NCBI GenBank assembly: GCA_016717225.1
Contig: JADKGB010000010.1
Location: 1-16,098, forward strand
Direction of reading: 5' to 3'
Length of the DNA: 16,098 nt
Source: Flavobacteriales bacterium
GTDB lineage: Bacteria; Bacteroidota; Bacteroidia; Flavobacteriales_F; PHOS-HE28
The notes beneath the pieces are model-generated. The model did not search any database. It saw only the letters and a program-made list of their open reading frames with translations, and was not told the origin of the DNA. Shown piece after piece: positions 6,190 to 13,225 of this stretch. Position 1 is the first letter of the stretch, and the number at the start of each line of letters is the position of its first letter. Made by a program: the position numbers and the translations under genes.

Positions 6190-7683
6190 ATGAACTTCGC
6201 AACCTACCAGACACTCCCGAGCCTGCTTTTCGTCCTGCTGGGCCTCTTCACGCAGGCAACCACCATTGCCCAAGTGCCGGAGCATGAACTGAACTTCGTT
6301 GAGCGGTCCAATACCTGGACCTGGGCTCCGAATATCATTACAGATGATTACCACGTCAAGCTGGATATACTCGCGTACGGCAAGCAGAAAGGAATGATGG
6401 TCATTGAGGTGGTCGACAACGCCACGGGCGCGGAGGTGGGCAAGTCCACGTTCGATCCGAAATGGGGAGAAGACCACTTCATTGATAAGCTTATCCATCA
6501 CCACGGCAAGGTGTACGTGATCTACGAAGTGGTGGACCGCAAGGGCGGTCGCGTAGATGTATGTGCACAGGAGATCGCCCTGCCGCAACCCGCGTTCACA
6601 GGTGAGCGCAAGTTGCTTGCCACGATCAATTTCGAACCGAAGGGCTTCTCCTGGGGCGGCAAGTTGTACGCCAAATTCTACACTAGTGACAATGGCGCTT
6701 ACACGGCGTTCTTCTTCGACGCCATCCGATCCAAGGAAGATGAACAGCTCGTGCTTGTGCACATGCTGGACCAGAACCTGAACCCCCTGTGGCAGCAGGG
6801 ATATCAGATCCCCTTCGATTCCGAGAAGATCACCACCGTGCGCGTGCGAGTGAGCGACGAGGGTGTGGTGTACGCCCTGATGAACGCGGGCTTCAAGAAC
6901 AAAAGGATCACATCAAAGTCGGTGAACTACGCCTATCAGGTCTTCGGCATGGCTGAGAAGGGCATGGCGAGCCAGATGATCGAACTGGGAGCGGATCTCA
7001 ATGTGGTAACCTGCGATCTGGTGCTGCGCAAAGGCACCACGCCGGTTATCGGTGGTTTCCATGTGGAGGAGGGCACATCCACGGAGATCACAAAGGGCTA
7101 TTTCATGGGCGCGATCGAGCCGACCTTGGAGCAGGCGCCGGTGATACACACATTCCCTTTCACCCGCGAAGTGGACGAACGCATGGTGAAAACGCAGATG
7201 TACACTCGGAGCGACGGCGGCACATTCCTCACGGGCATCAGCAGGAACTCCGGTGGCACCAGCATGAGCGAATCCTACCTCTTCGCCGCTTCTTTCGACC
7301 AGGCGGGTGAGCAGGAATGGGGCACGATGGTGCCACGCGCCTTGGTGGCCAGCAAATCCGACGAGGACGCCGGGTACCGCAGCTTCTGCGCGAAAGACAA
7401 GTTGATGCTACTGGTCCCGGACAAGGAGGAGAATCTGGCGAACTACACATCTCGCGGCGAGCTGAAGAAGGTGCGCAAGGGACCGTACATCCCACTGGTG
7501 ATCGGTTTCGCGGCCACTGGAGAGGCCTCTTTCGCCAAGTTCGGCGCACCCGCGAATTATAGTCTGTGGGTAAGCAGACTGCCTTTGGACATGTCCATAA
7601 GCAACGCCACCTTCGCCATACCGTGTTCTAAAAAGGCAGGAAAGAAAGAGATCTCCGGTATGCTCTTCATGGACTTCAAGTAA
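6190..7683 (+). CDS. Secreted protein of unknown function
   Basis: The product is 497 residues. ATG 6190 was chosen over the in-frame TTG at 6157 because it begins a signal peptide (MNFATYQTLPSLLFVLLGLF...) with likely cleavage after TTIAQ. The mature region repeats a pattern of beta-strands of the type KVYVIYEVVDRKGG, QLVLVHMLDQNLNPLWQQ and YLFAASFDQAGEQEW. Phrases of the form D-(Q/A)-x-x-(N/G)-x-x-x-W, spaced along the protein, suggest a beta-propeller-like fold. There is no T9SS tail, lipobox or membrane segment, so a periplasmic or otherwise exported location is likely. I cannot name a family. It follows the DNRLRE cargo gene by 164 bp on the same strand but has its own candidate promoter. 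Repeat copy 2 begins 31 bp after its stop. Confidence 0.75.
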   Translation: MNFATYQTLPSLLFVLLGLFTQATTIAQVPEHELNFVERSNTWTWAPNIITDDYHVKLDILAYGKQKGMMVIEVVDNATGAEVGKSTFDPKWGEDHFIDKLIHHHGKVYVIYEVVDRKGGRVDVCAQEIALPQPAFTGERKLLATINFEPKGFSWGGKLYAKFYTSDNGAYTAFFFDAIRSKEDEQLVLVHMLDQNLNPLWQQGYQIPFDSEKITTVRVRVSDEGVVYALMNAGFKNKRITSKSVNYAYQVFGMAEKGMASQMIELGADLNVVTCDLVLRKGTTPVIGGFHVEEGTSTEITKGYFMGAIEPTLEQAPVIHTFPFTREVDERMVKTQMYTRSDGGTFLTGISRNSGGTSMSESYLFAASFDQAGEQEWGTMVPRALVASKSDEDAGYRSFCAKDKLMLLVPDKEENLANYTSRGELKKVRKGPYIPLVIGFAATGEASFAKFGAPANYSLWVSRLPLDMSISNATFAIPCSKKAGKKEISGMLFMDFK

Positions 7684-7714
7684 GCCATTGGTGTCCTATT
7701 GCACTAGTGCTCCC

Positions 7715-7913
7715 CCGTTCCCTCCAGTGTTCCCGGCCCAAGGTGATCGGGCGTTCAATCGGGAACAGGTCGGGGTCACTAGTTGGTCGAAAATTTTCCG
7801 CAGTGCGATGATGATCGGGGTCTCAAACCATCTCTTGGGATCCCGGTGCCACCAGTCGCCCCGCCTCGTTTGGCAGAGCTATTGGTTGCGGCGGGAAGAC
7901 TGGTGGTTGCTGG
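7715..7913 (+). repeat. Interspersed ~198 bp repeat with terminal inverted repeats, copy 2
   Basis: This has the same orientation and full length as copy 1. The left end (CCGTTCCCTCCAGTGTTCCC) and right end (ACTGGTGGTTGCTG) have each drifted from copies 1 and 3, and the changes do not compensate each other. Internal arms persist: GTTCCC/GGGAAC, CCCGGCC/GGTCGGG (one G-U), CCCAAG/CTTGGG, and a perfect 9 bp CCACCAGTC/GACTGGTGG near the right end. A 10 bp palindrome GCACTAGTGC (7701-7710) lies just outside the left end. The right 35 bp overlaps the 3' end of the minus-strand lipoprotein gene. Confidence 0.8.
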
Positions 7914-8208
7914 GGGCAGGCATCGCCCTGCATGCCACTTCCAGCGCAGGGCACATGTTCGAACGCACCATCCCAGCGTTGATATCATCGCCGAAGGCCA
8001 GCGGCTGCTCCAACGAGGCCGACCGCACGGCGACATACAGGGCACATGTAGTCTGCACCAGATCGTACACACAGGGATCATCCACCGCCGAGCGCGTTTT
8101 TGTCATCACGGGTTGTGCCAATGGAATTGAACCAGCTTCCGTATCGGGATCGCATGAACAGGAAGCGAATAGAAGAGCGAGCAGTGATAGGATGGTTCCG
8201 ATGCGCAT
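7879..8208 (-). CDS. Small putative lipoprotein whose C-terminus is encoded by a repeat
   Basis: The product is 109 residues. ATG at 8206-8208 (minus) starts a lipoprotein-type signal: MRIGTILSLLALLFASCSCD, with the Cys after LFAS fitting a lipobox followed by acidic residues and a TEAG stretch. The mature part contains several cysteines (DPC, TTC, NMC, VAC) in a body I do not recognise. The last ~11 codons and the stop (7879-7913) lie inside the right end of repeat copy 2, so the native C-terminus has probably been replaced or extended by the element. Copy 3 lies 148 bp upstream of the start codon, so the gene is bracketed by direct repeats. A candidate -7 box TAACATTG is at 8229-8236 (minus). 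Signal and lipobox are convincing; function is unknown. Confidence 0.6.
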   Translation of the reverse strand: MRIGTILSLLALLFASCSCDPDTEAGSIPLAQPVMTKTRSAVDDPCVYDLVQTTCALYVAVRSASLEQPLAFGDDINAGMVRSNMCPALEVACRAMPAPSNHQSSRRNQ

Positions 8209-8629
8209 GGTTACCGATAATCGTCCAACAATGTTAACCGAGACGTGAACGGCAGCGATCGGACGTAGGAGTCTTTAACGTTCGCTCTGCGGAGGGCGAC
8301 GAGCCTGGTCCTATTTGCGCTGGATACCCCATGTGCCGGAACGGGAATTGCGTTACCGCTCACGCCAGTGTTCCCGGCCCAAGGTGATCGTGCGTTCAAC
8401 TGGGAACAGGCCGGGGTCACTGGTGGTCGAGGGTCTTTCGCTGTACGATGATGATAGCGGTCTCTGACCATCGCTTGGGATACCGGTGCCACCAGTCGCC
8501 CCGCCGCGCTTGGCGGAGCTATTGTTTGCGGCGGGAAGACTGGCGGTAGCGTGGAGATGAGCATCATTACGATCGATTCAGTCGGATCCCAAAGACCGGC
8601 CAACGTAAGCCAAGCGTATCAAGCTCTGG
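8209..8629. other. Intergenic region with repeat copy 3
   Basis: This 421 bp region lies between the start of the minus-strand lipoprotein gene and the stop of the minus-strand membrane-protein gene. It contains the candidate -7 box at 8229-8236 (minus) and repeat copy 3. In 8249-8355 and 8552-8629 I see no gene, RNA or clear terminator. A minus-strand open frame (8211-8603) crosses copy 3 but has no coding character and was not called. Confidence 0.6.
8356..8551 (+). repeat. Interspersed ~198 bp repeat with terminal inverted repeats, copy 3
   Basis: Third full-length copy, same orientation as the others and close to copy 1 in its termini (left CCGCTCACGCCAGTGTTCCC; right GACTGGCGGTAGCG). 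Pairing segments retained are GTTCCC/GGGAAC, CCCGGCC/GGCCGGG, CCCAAG/CTTGGG and CCCGCCGC/GCGGCGGG. ACTGGTGG in the left half also pairs with CCACCAGT in the right half. A 2 bp gap relative to copies 1 and 2 occurs just after GGTCAC. No target-site duplication is apparent. Confidence 0.8.
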
Positions 8630-9151
8630 TCAATGGGCAAACGCGTCGGCCAGCTTCAAACAGTCGCACCCGAGCGCTTTATCCACGAAATCCTTCAGCA
8701 GGCGCATATCGTCTTGCGCGCGTGCCCGGCCGGTGCGCTCGATGCTGAACATGAATGCCATGGCGAGAAGCGCGAACGGAACCGCCCAAAATCCCCAGGC
8801 GTCTTGTTGCAATGAAAGCTGAGCGAAACCCAAGGTGAGGCCCGTGAGACCCAACAATGAGAACCCGATGTAGCCTGCGGCGAAGAGCGTCCAGATGCCG
8901 GGTGTGGGGCCGATCAAGCAACGCACGAGCGTTTGGCCCTTGGACACTTCCTCGAAGTTGATGTCCATTTGCGGCGTCCATGCGTGGGAGGTGTGATAGG
9001 GAAAGTTCAGCGTGATGTGGTAGTGTGCGTTCTTCAGCCAGAGCCCGCTTGGGTTCTCCTTTTGCAGTTGCTCGCTGATGCGGTGCGTGATCTCAGCGCC
9101 CTCCAGGGGTGATTCGAACTTGAACCTGGGTCGGAAACCGGGCGCCACCAT
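8630..9151 (-). CDS. Two-helix membrane protein of unknown function
   Basis: The product is 173 residues starting at ATG 9149-9151 (minus). The N-terminal ~85 residues are soluble and beta-prone (NAHYHITLNFPYH, MDINFEEV). Two hydrophobic helices follow: GIWTLFAAGYIGFSLLGLTG and WGFWAVPFALLAMAFMFSI, separated by a short polar turn. The tail is an amphipathic ~35 residues (DDMRLLKDFVDKALG) with a CDC motif near the end. The GP-x-PGIWTLF...GFSLLG arrangement is one I associate with uncharacterised Bacteroidota membrane proteins, but I cannot assign a role. A candidate -7 box TAAATTCA (9156-9163, minus) lies only 4 bp upstream of the ATG, implying an almost leaderless transcript. Confidence 0.7.
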   Translation of the reverse strand: MVAPGFRPRFKFESPLEGAEITHRISEQLQKENPSGLWLKNAHYHITLNFPYHTSHAWTPQMDINFEEVSKGQTLVRCLIGPTPGIWTLFAAGYIGFSLLGLTGLTLGFAQLSLQQDAWGFWAVPFALLAMAFMFSIERTGRARAQDDMRLLKDFVDKALGCDCLKLADAFAH

Positions 9152-9360
9152 CGCGTGAATTTAATCGTTCCGCCTCGTACTTGAGCACGGCGAAGGTTAG
9201 CAGGATGGCTCTGGACATGTTCCAGCACGCCTCCGGCCAATAAGGTCGAAGACACCTCCCCCCGCTCGCGCGAATGTTCTTCTCTGGTTGTGTGCTGGCG
9301 CGGATACCGCTAAGGCGGCACAGGCGGGCACACTGCGAACAAACAGTGCAACTTGCAGCC

Positions 9361-10659
9361 ATGTTCCGTTCGCACCACAACCTCCGCACGAGTTCCGCGC
9401 TGCTCTGCGTTGCGCTCTTCAACGTACTGCCCGCACAGAATACAGATAGCCTATGGGCCGTGTGGAACAATACTTCCGCAGCGGACAGCACGCGCATGCA
9501 GGCACTCGGCAAGCTGGCATGGGCCAATATGTTTTCAAAGGCGGACAGCGCCTTGTCGCTCGCCATGCTTCTGTACGATGAAGCTACTGCCAAGCAGGAC
9601 CGCAAGTATCAGTCACTTGCCTTGAACCACGAAGGGGTGGCGTACAGCGTGCTCGGCAACTACTACGCTGCCCAATTGAGCTACCAGCAGATGTTGGAGC
9701 TGAGCGAAAGCATGGGCGACCGCAAAGGAGTGGGTGGAGCGCACATAAACCTGGGTGTGATCTTCCAAGAACAAGGCGACAATTTGAAAGCGCTTGACCA
9801 CTACAGCAAAAGCGTTGAAGTGTTCGAAGCGCTCGGCGATGCACGATCATTGGCCAGTGTGTACAACAACATCGGAGGTGTGTACAACGAACTGGGCGAC
9901 ACCGCGCAAGCCTTCGCCTACATGCGCAAGAGCATGGCCATTCACAAAGAGAGCGACAACCAACGCGCATACAGCGGCGCCATTGGCAACCTGGGGTTGG
10001 TATACATGGAGCAAGGGCTGTTCGCGCAAGCCATCGCGCTCTTCAACGAAAGCCTGTCACTCAAGGAAAGCATGGGTGACAAAGGCGGCACGGCAAAGAC
10101 ACTGCATGATCTTGGAGAACTGCTGCGCAGACAGGGGAAACTGGACAGTGCCATGGTCTGCTTCCAGCGCAGCCGTGACTTGCGCGCGGCTTTGGGCGAT
10201 GAACAAGGTCTTGCCTCCAGTGCCGTAAGCATGGGCTTCCTGAGCATGGACAAAGGCGAACTCACGGAAGCGGTGGAGCAGTGCACTGAAGGCTTTGCGC
10301 TGTCGCGCGACCTGGGCTTGCGATCACAGGAACGCAACGCGTGCGACTGCTTGTACAAAGCGTACAAAGCTCTTGGGCGCGGAAGCGATGCGCTGATCTA
10401 CCACGAACGCTATACCGCCTTGGGCGACAGCTTGCGCAGCGGTGAGGTGGAGAAGCAATTGCAGCGATTGGAGTTCAAACGGAAGGTGCTTGCCGACAGC
10501 CTGGTGCACGTGGAAACGGAATTGCGCAAGCGGTTGGAGGCCGAACAGGGAACCAGCAAATTGCGCAGAACGATGCTGTGGGGAGGTGGGTTGGTGGTGC
10601 CGATCATCGCCATCGCCGCAGCCATGCGCAGGCGGCGCGCGCGCAAGCAGCAAGCATGA
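9361..10659 (+). CDS. TPR-repeat membrane protein lacking an output domain
   Basis: The product is 432 residues. ATG 9361 was chosen over 9274 because it starts a signal peptide (MFRSHHNLRTSSALLCVALF, cleavage near LPAQ). At least six TPR-like units with a ~40-residue period follow (HINLGVIFQEQGDNLKALDH, YNNIGGVYNELGDTAQAFAY, IGNLGLVYMEQGLFAQAIAL and others), then a charged coiled coil (~365-400) and one transmembrane helix (LWGGGLVVPIIAIAAA). In Bacteroidota this periplasmic TPR, coiled coil and TM layout usually precedes a cytoplasmic histidine kinase, LytTR or nucleotide cyclase domain. Here only a ~10-residue basic tail (RRRRARKQQA) remains before TGA, and no such domain is encoded downstream in any frame. 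It may act as a scaffold or partner of another signalling protein (inference). It is convergent with the next gene. Confidence 0.8.
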   Translation: MFRSHHNLRTSSALLCVALFNVLPAQNTDSLWAVWNNTSAADSTRMQALGKLAWANMFSKADSALSLAMLLYDEATAKQDRKYQSLALNHEGVAYSVLGNYYAAQLSYQQMLELSESMGDRKGVGGAHINLGVIFQEQGDNLKALDHYSKSVEVFEALGDARSLASVYNNIGGVYNELGDTAQAFAYMRKSMAIHKESDNQRAYSGAIGNLGLVYMEQGLFAQAIALFNESLSLKESMGDKGGTAKTLHDLGELLRRQGKLDSAMVCFQRSRDLRAALGDEQGLASSAVSMGFLSMDKGELTEAVEQCTEGFALSRDLGLRSQERNACDCLYKAYKALGRGSDALIYHERYTALGDSLRSGEVEKQLQRLEFKRKVLADSLVHVETELRKRLEAEQGTSKLRRTMLWGGGLVVPIIAIAAAMRRRRARKQQA

Positions 10660-10684
10660 CTTTTTGAGCTCCCACCGACTCACC

Positions 10685-10700
10685 GGGGCATATCCGCCCC
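10685..10700. terminator. Possible bidirectional terminator hairpin
   Basis: GGGGC-ATATCC-GCCCC forms a 5 bp GC-only stem with a 6-base loop in the 42 bp gap between convergent stops. On the plus strand a CTTTTTG run lies upstream of the stem rather than after it, so this is not a canonical U-tract terminator. Support is mainly positional. Confidence 0.3.
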
Positions 10701-10701
10701 C

Positions 10702-12147
10702 CTACCGAACGAACCGGAACATCGTATCGTTGATGCGAGCCATGTACACGCCGTGGGCGGTATTGGCCAACAAGCAGTCGTGATCAGAACCGATGAATTC
10801 GGTCGAGAACACCACTCGCCCCGATGCATCTGATACGGTGATCGTAGAGCGACCTTGGAGGCCCCGAACATGAAGAGTGGCATCGGCCGGTGAAAACGAA
10901 AGGTTGATCCCTTGCGCAGCGTTGGGCATAATACCGGTGCTGTACCAATCGAACGGATAAGAGATCGTGGAACATCCTTGTGCGTTGGTCAGCTGCACGG
11001 TATAGGTGCCGTTCTCTGTGGGGTCGTAATAGGCATTGGTCGCTCCAAGAACAAGGCTACCGTTCAAGAACCACTGGTACGTGCCGGGCAACGGGCACCA
11101 CAGCCCATCCACCGTAAGTGCGATGTATGGCAATGGTGCGATCTCATTGTCCACATGGAAAGTCGAGAGCGCACACGAAGTATCACCAACTGTACGGAAC
11201 ACGTAGTCGCCAGAGTCCAAAGCCAGCGCTGAAACAGCAAGCACCGTGTCGGTTGCTCCAAGGATCGCGATGCCGTTCTGGTACCATTGGTATTCGCTCA
11301 TGTTGCCTTCCGGGTCGGCCGTGAGAACGAGATCACCATCGCACCAACTACCCTCGCTGGTGATCGGTGCTCCAGCGGTACCAGTCGTAGTGATCGAGAG
11401 TTCGTCCATAAGGAAATAGGCAAGCCAAGTAGAGCTCACACTCGGATAATCCGATGGCAAAAAACAGGGCGAGCCGATAATGATCGCTTGAATGTCCGTT
11501 ACCGGTGTGAGGGTCGCCGTGATCAAGTTCCACTCATTGGCGGGCGTATAGGAGGCATGACCGATCTCGACCCACCCCGTCTCTTCCGGGCATAATGTGG
11601 CATTGATCGGCCAGGCCGGGCATGTACTGGATCCGTAAATGGTCACATCCACTTCCGTTACCTGCAATAGAGTGGTTGTTTGGAGGAAGTTGTCGACCAT
11701 CACGGCTGACTCGTACATACGGAGATCATAGATCTGGCCGGACAACAGGGGTTGCAGGAGGCAGCCACCGATGTACTCCCGGTAGTCGGAGCAGAAATAA
11801 CCTCCAACACAACCGCTTCCACTACCGGGCAGAGGTTGTTGGATGAAAGTCGGCATGTAGCCCTCCGTCCGGAAATAGTCAGCAGTGGAATTGGTTGCGG
11901 AACGCCAAACCGCGGCGCAGTCCATTTGGCTGAACGACGTCGGGATGCACTCATGGTCCTCGAACGAGGGGTTCGGCAATATGTCGAACAGCTGCACTGG
12001 CACTAGCCCACAAACACAATCCGTGGTGTCGTTCAGGTCCACCAACCCGTCCGCATCATCATCGATGCCGTTGGTGCAGATCTCCTGGGCGGCCAATGTT
12101 CCCATGAAGGCCCATGACAGGCAGAAGAGAGCGCGTTGGAGTTCCAT
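10702..12147 (-). CDS. T9SS-secreted protein with calcium-binding-like motif and Ig-like domains
   Basis: The product is 481 residues. ATG at 12145-12147 (minus) begins a signal peptide (MELQRALFCLSWAFMGTLAAQ); the longer open frame from 12264 adds a non-signal extension and was rejected. Directly after cleavage is EICTNGIDDDADGLVDLNDTT, the D-rich NGIDDDxDGLVD motif known from many secreted Bacteroidota proteins and thought to bind calcium. Next is a ~200-residue lectin-like domain beginning ILPNPSFE with several cysteines. Two Ig/PKD-like segments follow, recognisable by YQWYQNG and YQWFLNG, with DSGDYVF and ENGTYTVQL strands. The last ~75 residues are a T9SS sorting domain whose usual PNPA is degenerate (SFSPADATLHV), followed by ITVSDASGRVV and HGVYMARI. 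A surface adhesin or binding protein is likely, but the ligand is unknown. Confidence 0.8.
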   Translation of the reverse strand: MELQRALFCLSWAFMGTLAAQEICTNGIDDDADGLVDLNDTTDCVCGLVPVQLFDILPNPSFEDHECIPTSFSQMDCAAVWRSATNSTADYFRTEGYMPTFIQQPLPGSGSGCVGGYFCSDYREYIGGCLLQPLLSGQIYDLRMYESAVMVDNFLQTTTLLQVTEVDVTIYGSSTCPAWPINATLCPEETGWVEIGHASYTPANEWNLITATLTPVTDIQAIIIGSPCFLPSDYPSVSSTWLAYFLMDELSITTTGTAGAPITSEGSWCDGDLVLTADPEGNMSEYQWYQNGIAILGATDTVLAVSALALDSGDYVFRTVGDTSCALSTFHVDNEIAPLPYIALTVDGLWCPLPGTYQWFLNGSLVLGATNAYYDPTENGTYTVQLTNAQGCSTISYPFDWYSTGIMPNAAQGINLSFSPADATLHVRGLQGRSTITVSDASGRVVFSTEFIGSDHDCLLANTAHGVYMARINDTMFRFVR

Positions 12148-12164
12148 GCGATTCGGTTGAGGAA

Positions 12165-12172
12165 CGAATCTA
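12165..12172 (-). promoter_or_regulatory. Putative -7 box of the calcium-motif cargo gene
   Basis: On the minus strand this reads TAGATTCG, seven of eight matches to TAnnTTTG, 17 bp before the ATG at 12147. No good -33 TTG was seen at the expected distance. Confidence 0.35.
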
Positions 12173-12281
12173 CGATCCTGCGCTGTTGATGATGCGAGCT
12201 GTGCTGAAACGCAAGAATTTCTCCCTTCCGCGTGCACTTCCGGTCCGGCGCACTCGCGGTTCAAGCGAATACCGAAGCCCG

Positions 12282-12295
12282 ATCAAAAAAAAGGA
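12282..12295 (-). terminator. T-tract after the minus-strand barrel gene
   Basis: Immediately after the TGA of the barrel gene the minus strand reads TCC followed by eight T. The only stem before it is GATC-TGT-GATC, which is short and includes the stop codon region. It may be a weak terminator separating the barrel gene from the cargo gene that follows on the same strand. Confidence 0.25.
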
Positions 12296-13003
12296 TCACA
12301 GATCGAACGCCGCGATCACCATCAATGGGGCCTGGAATACGGTGGCCGTACTGGTGGTCTTTGTAGTCTCATCATCAATGGGCGGATATTCAGGTGCCTG
12401 TGATGTTGCCGAACGTCGGGAGGTGCTTACCACACGGTCGAATGCGAAGCTTGATTCGGTAAGAATGCTGAATCGCGGACTGATCCGGAAGCGAACGCCA
12501 GCAACAGGGGCAACGGCCCAATGCTCCTCGGTGCTTTGCGAGCTGAAGCGATAGCCGCCATTACTGTAGTCCCAATCGCTCTGGTTATTCACCCAAGCTG
12601 GCCGCAGATCCACACCATAGAACACCTGCCACTTGCGTGTGATCTCTTGAACTCTTTCCCACCCCAAACGAACAGAGATACTCGATGACCTGACATGATA
12701 GGTTTCTCCAGGCAGGCTATTGAACCAAGTCGCAGGTCGCTCGACATCCGAAGCATCAACTCCGATACCAAAACGCAAATTGGAACGGCGGAGATGGTAC
12801 CGATAGGAGAACATGTATGTGGGTGTGTAGAAGTCCCCACCAAACTCATTCGCACCGGGATTGTAGAAAAACTGGCGCACGAACCGGGTCATTTCCAAAC
12901 CGAGCTCATGCCGACGGTGCCGGTGAACTGCAGTATCAGCTTGCGCATTGCACCCAAAGACCGCGATGCAGGCAATTGCAGCAATGAAAGAACGGATGTA
13001 CAT
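12296..13003 (-). CDS. Outer-membrane beta-barrel protein, porin-like
   Basis: The product is 235 residues. ATG 13001-13003 (minus) starts a signal peptide (MYIRSFIAAIACIAVFGCNAQ). Cleavage after NAQ is likely; the VFGC Cys is only a poor lipobox match. The mature protein alternates beta-strands and polar loops (RHELGLEMTRFVRQFFYNP, MFSYRYHLRRSNLRFGIGVD, SSISVRLGWERV, WQVFYGVDLRPAW, WAVAPVAGVRFRISPRFSI). It ends in a strand closing with a C-terminal aromatic pattern (APLMVIAAFDL), as expected of an 8-10-stranded barrel that BAM would insert. The Ser/Thr-rich stretch near the end (DDETTKTTSTAT) is probably a surface loop. The neighbouring cargo gene is 148 bp downstream on the same strand. Substrate and role are unknown. 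Confidence 0.75.
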   Translation of the reverse strand: MYIRSFIAAIACIAVFGCNAQADTAVHRHRRHELGLEMTRFVRQFFYNPGANEFGGDFYTPTYMFSYRYHLRRSNLRFGIGVDASDVERPATWFNSLPGETYHVRSSSISVRLGWERVQEITRKWQVFYGVDLRPAWVNNQSDWDYSNGGYRFSSQSTEEHWAVAPVAGVRFRISPRFSILTESSFAFDRVVSTSRRSATSQAPEYPPIDDETTKTTSTATVFQAPLMVIAAFDL

Positions 13004-13027
13004 GGTGAAAAGATCTTATGGTTGGTT

Positions 13028-13035
13028 GAAATGTA
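13028..13035 (-). promoter_or_regulatory. Putative -7 box of the porin-like gene
   Basis: The minus strand reads TACATTTC, seven of eight matches to TAnnTTTG, 24 bp before the ATG at 13003. A CTTG about 22 bp further upstream could be the -33 element. It is one of the better promoter candidates in the window. Confidence 0.45.
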
Positions 13036-13225
13036 AGGATCCTGAACAAGGGTTGCACAAGGTTGTTGAACAGCCTTCCCCCGCACCAGCGTTACCGACC
13101 ATAGCGCCACGGATCGTTCATCATGTTCGGCGTAGCAGCAGGTTGTTGTACGAAGAGTGCGCCAACGAAGCGGAGAAACCAGCTTGCCGGGGGATCATCT
13201 TCCTCCCCAACTTCGCCGCGCACCG

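Noticed and set aside
4263..8551. The direct repeats as integron attC sites with a gene cassette between copies 2 and 3
   Set aside because: No GTTRRRY/RYYYAAC core pair is found at the borders, no integrase is seen, and the lipoprotein gene overlaps the repeat and runs opposite to it.
8211..8603. Minus-strand 130-codon open frame over repeat copy 3
   Set aside because: Most of it is the repeat and no start context, signal or domain is evident.
9261..9284. Possible solo end of the repeat (CCGCTCGCGCGAATGTTC)
   Set aside because: Only about 15 of 20 positions match the left end and nothing beyond it matches; chance in GC-rich DNA is adequate.
12954..13003. Lipoprotein call for the porin-like protein from VFGC
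   Set aside because: The residue before G is Phe, a poor lipobox, and a normal cleavage after NAQ is available before a beta-barrel.
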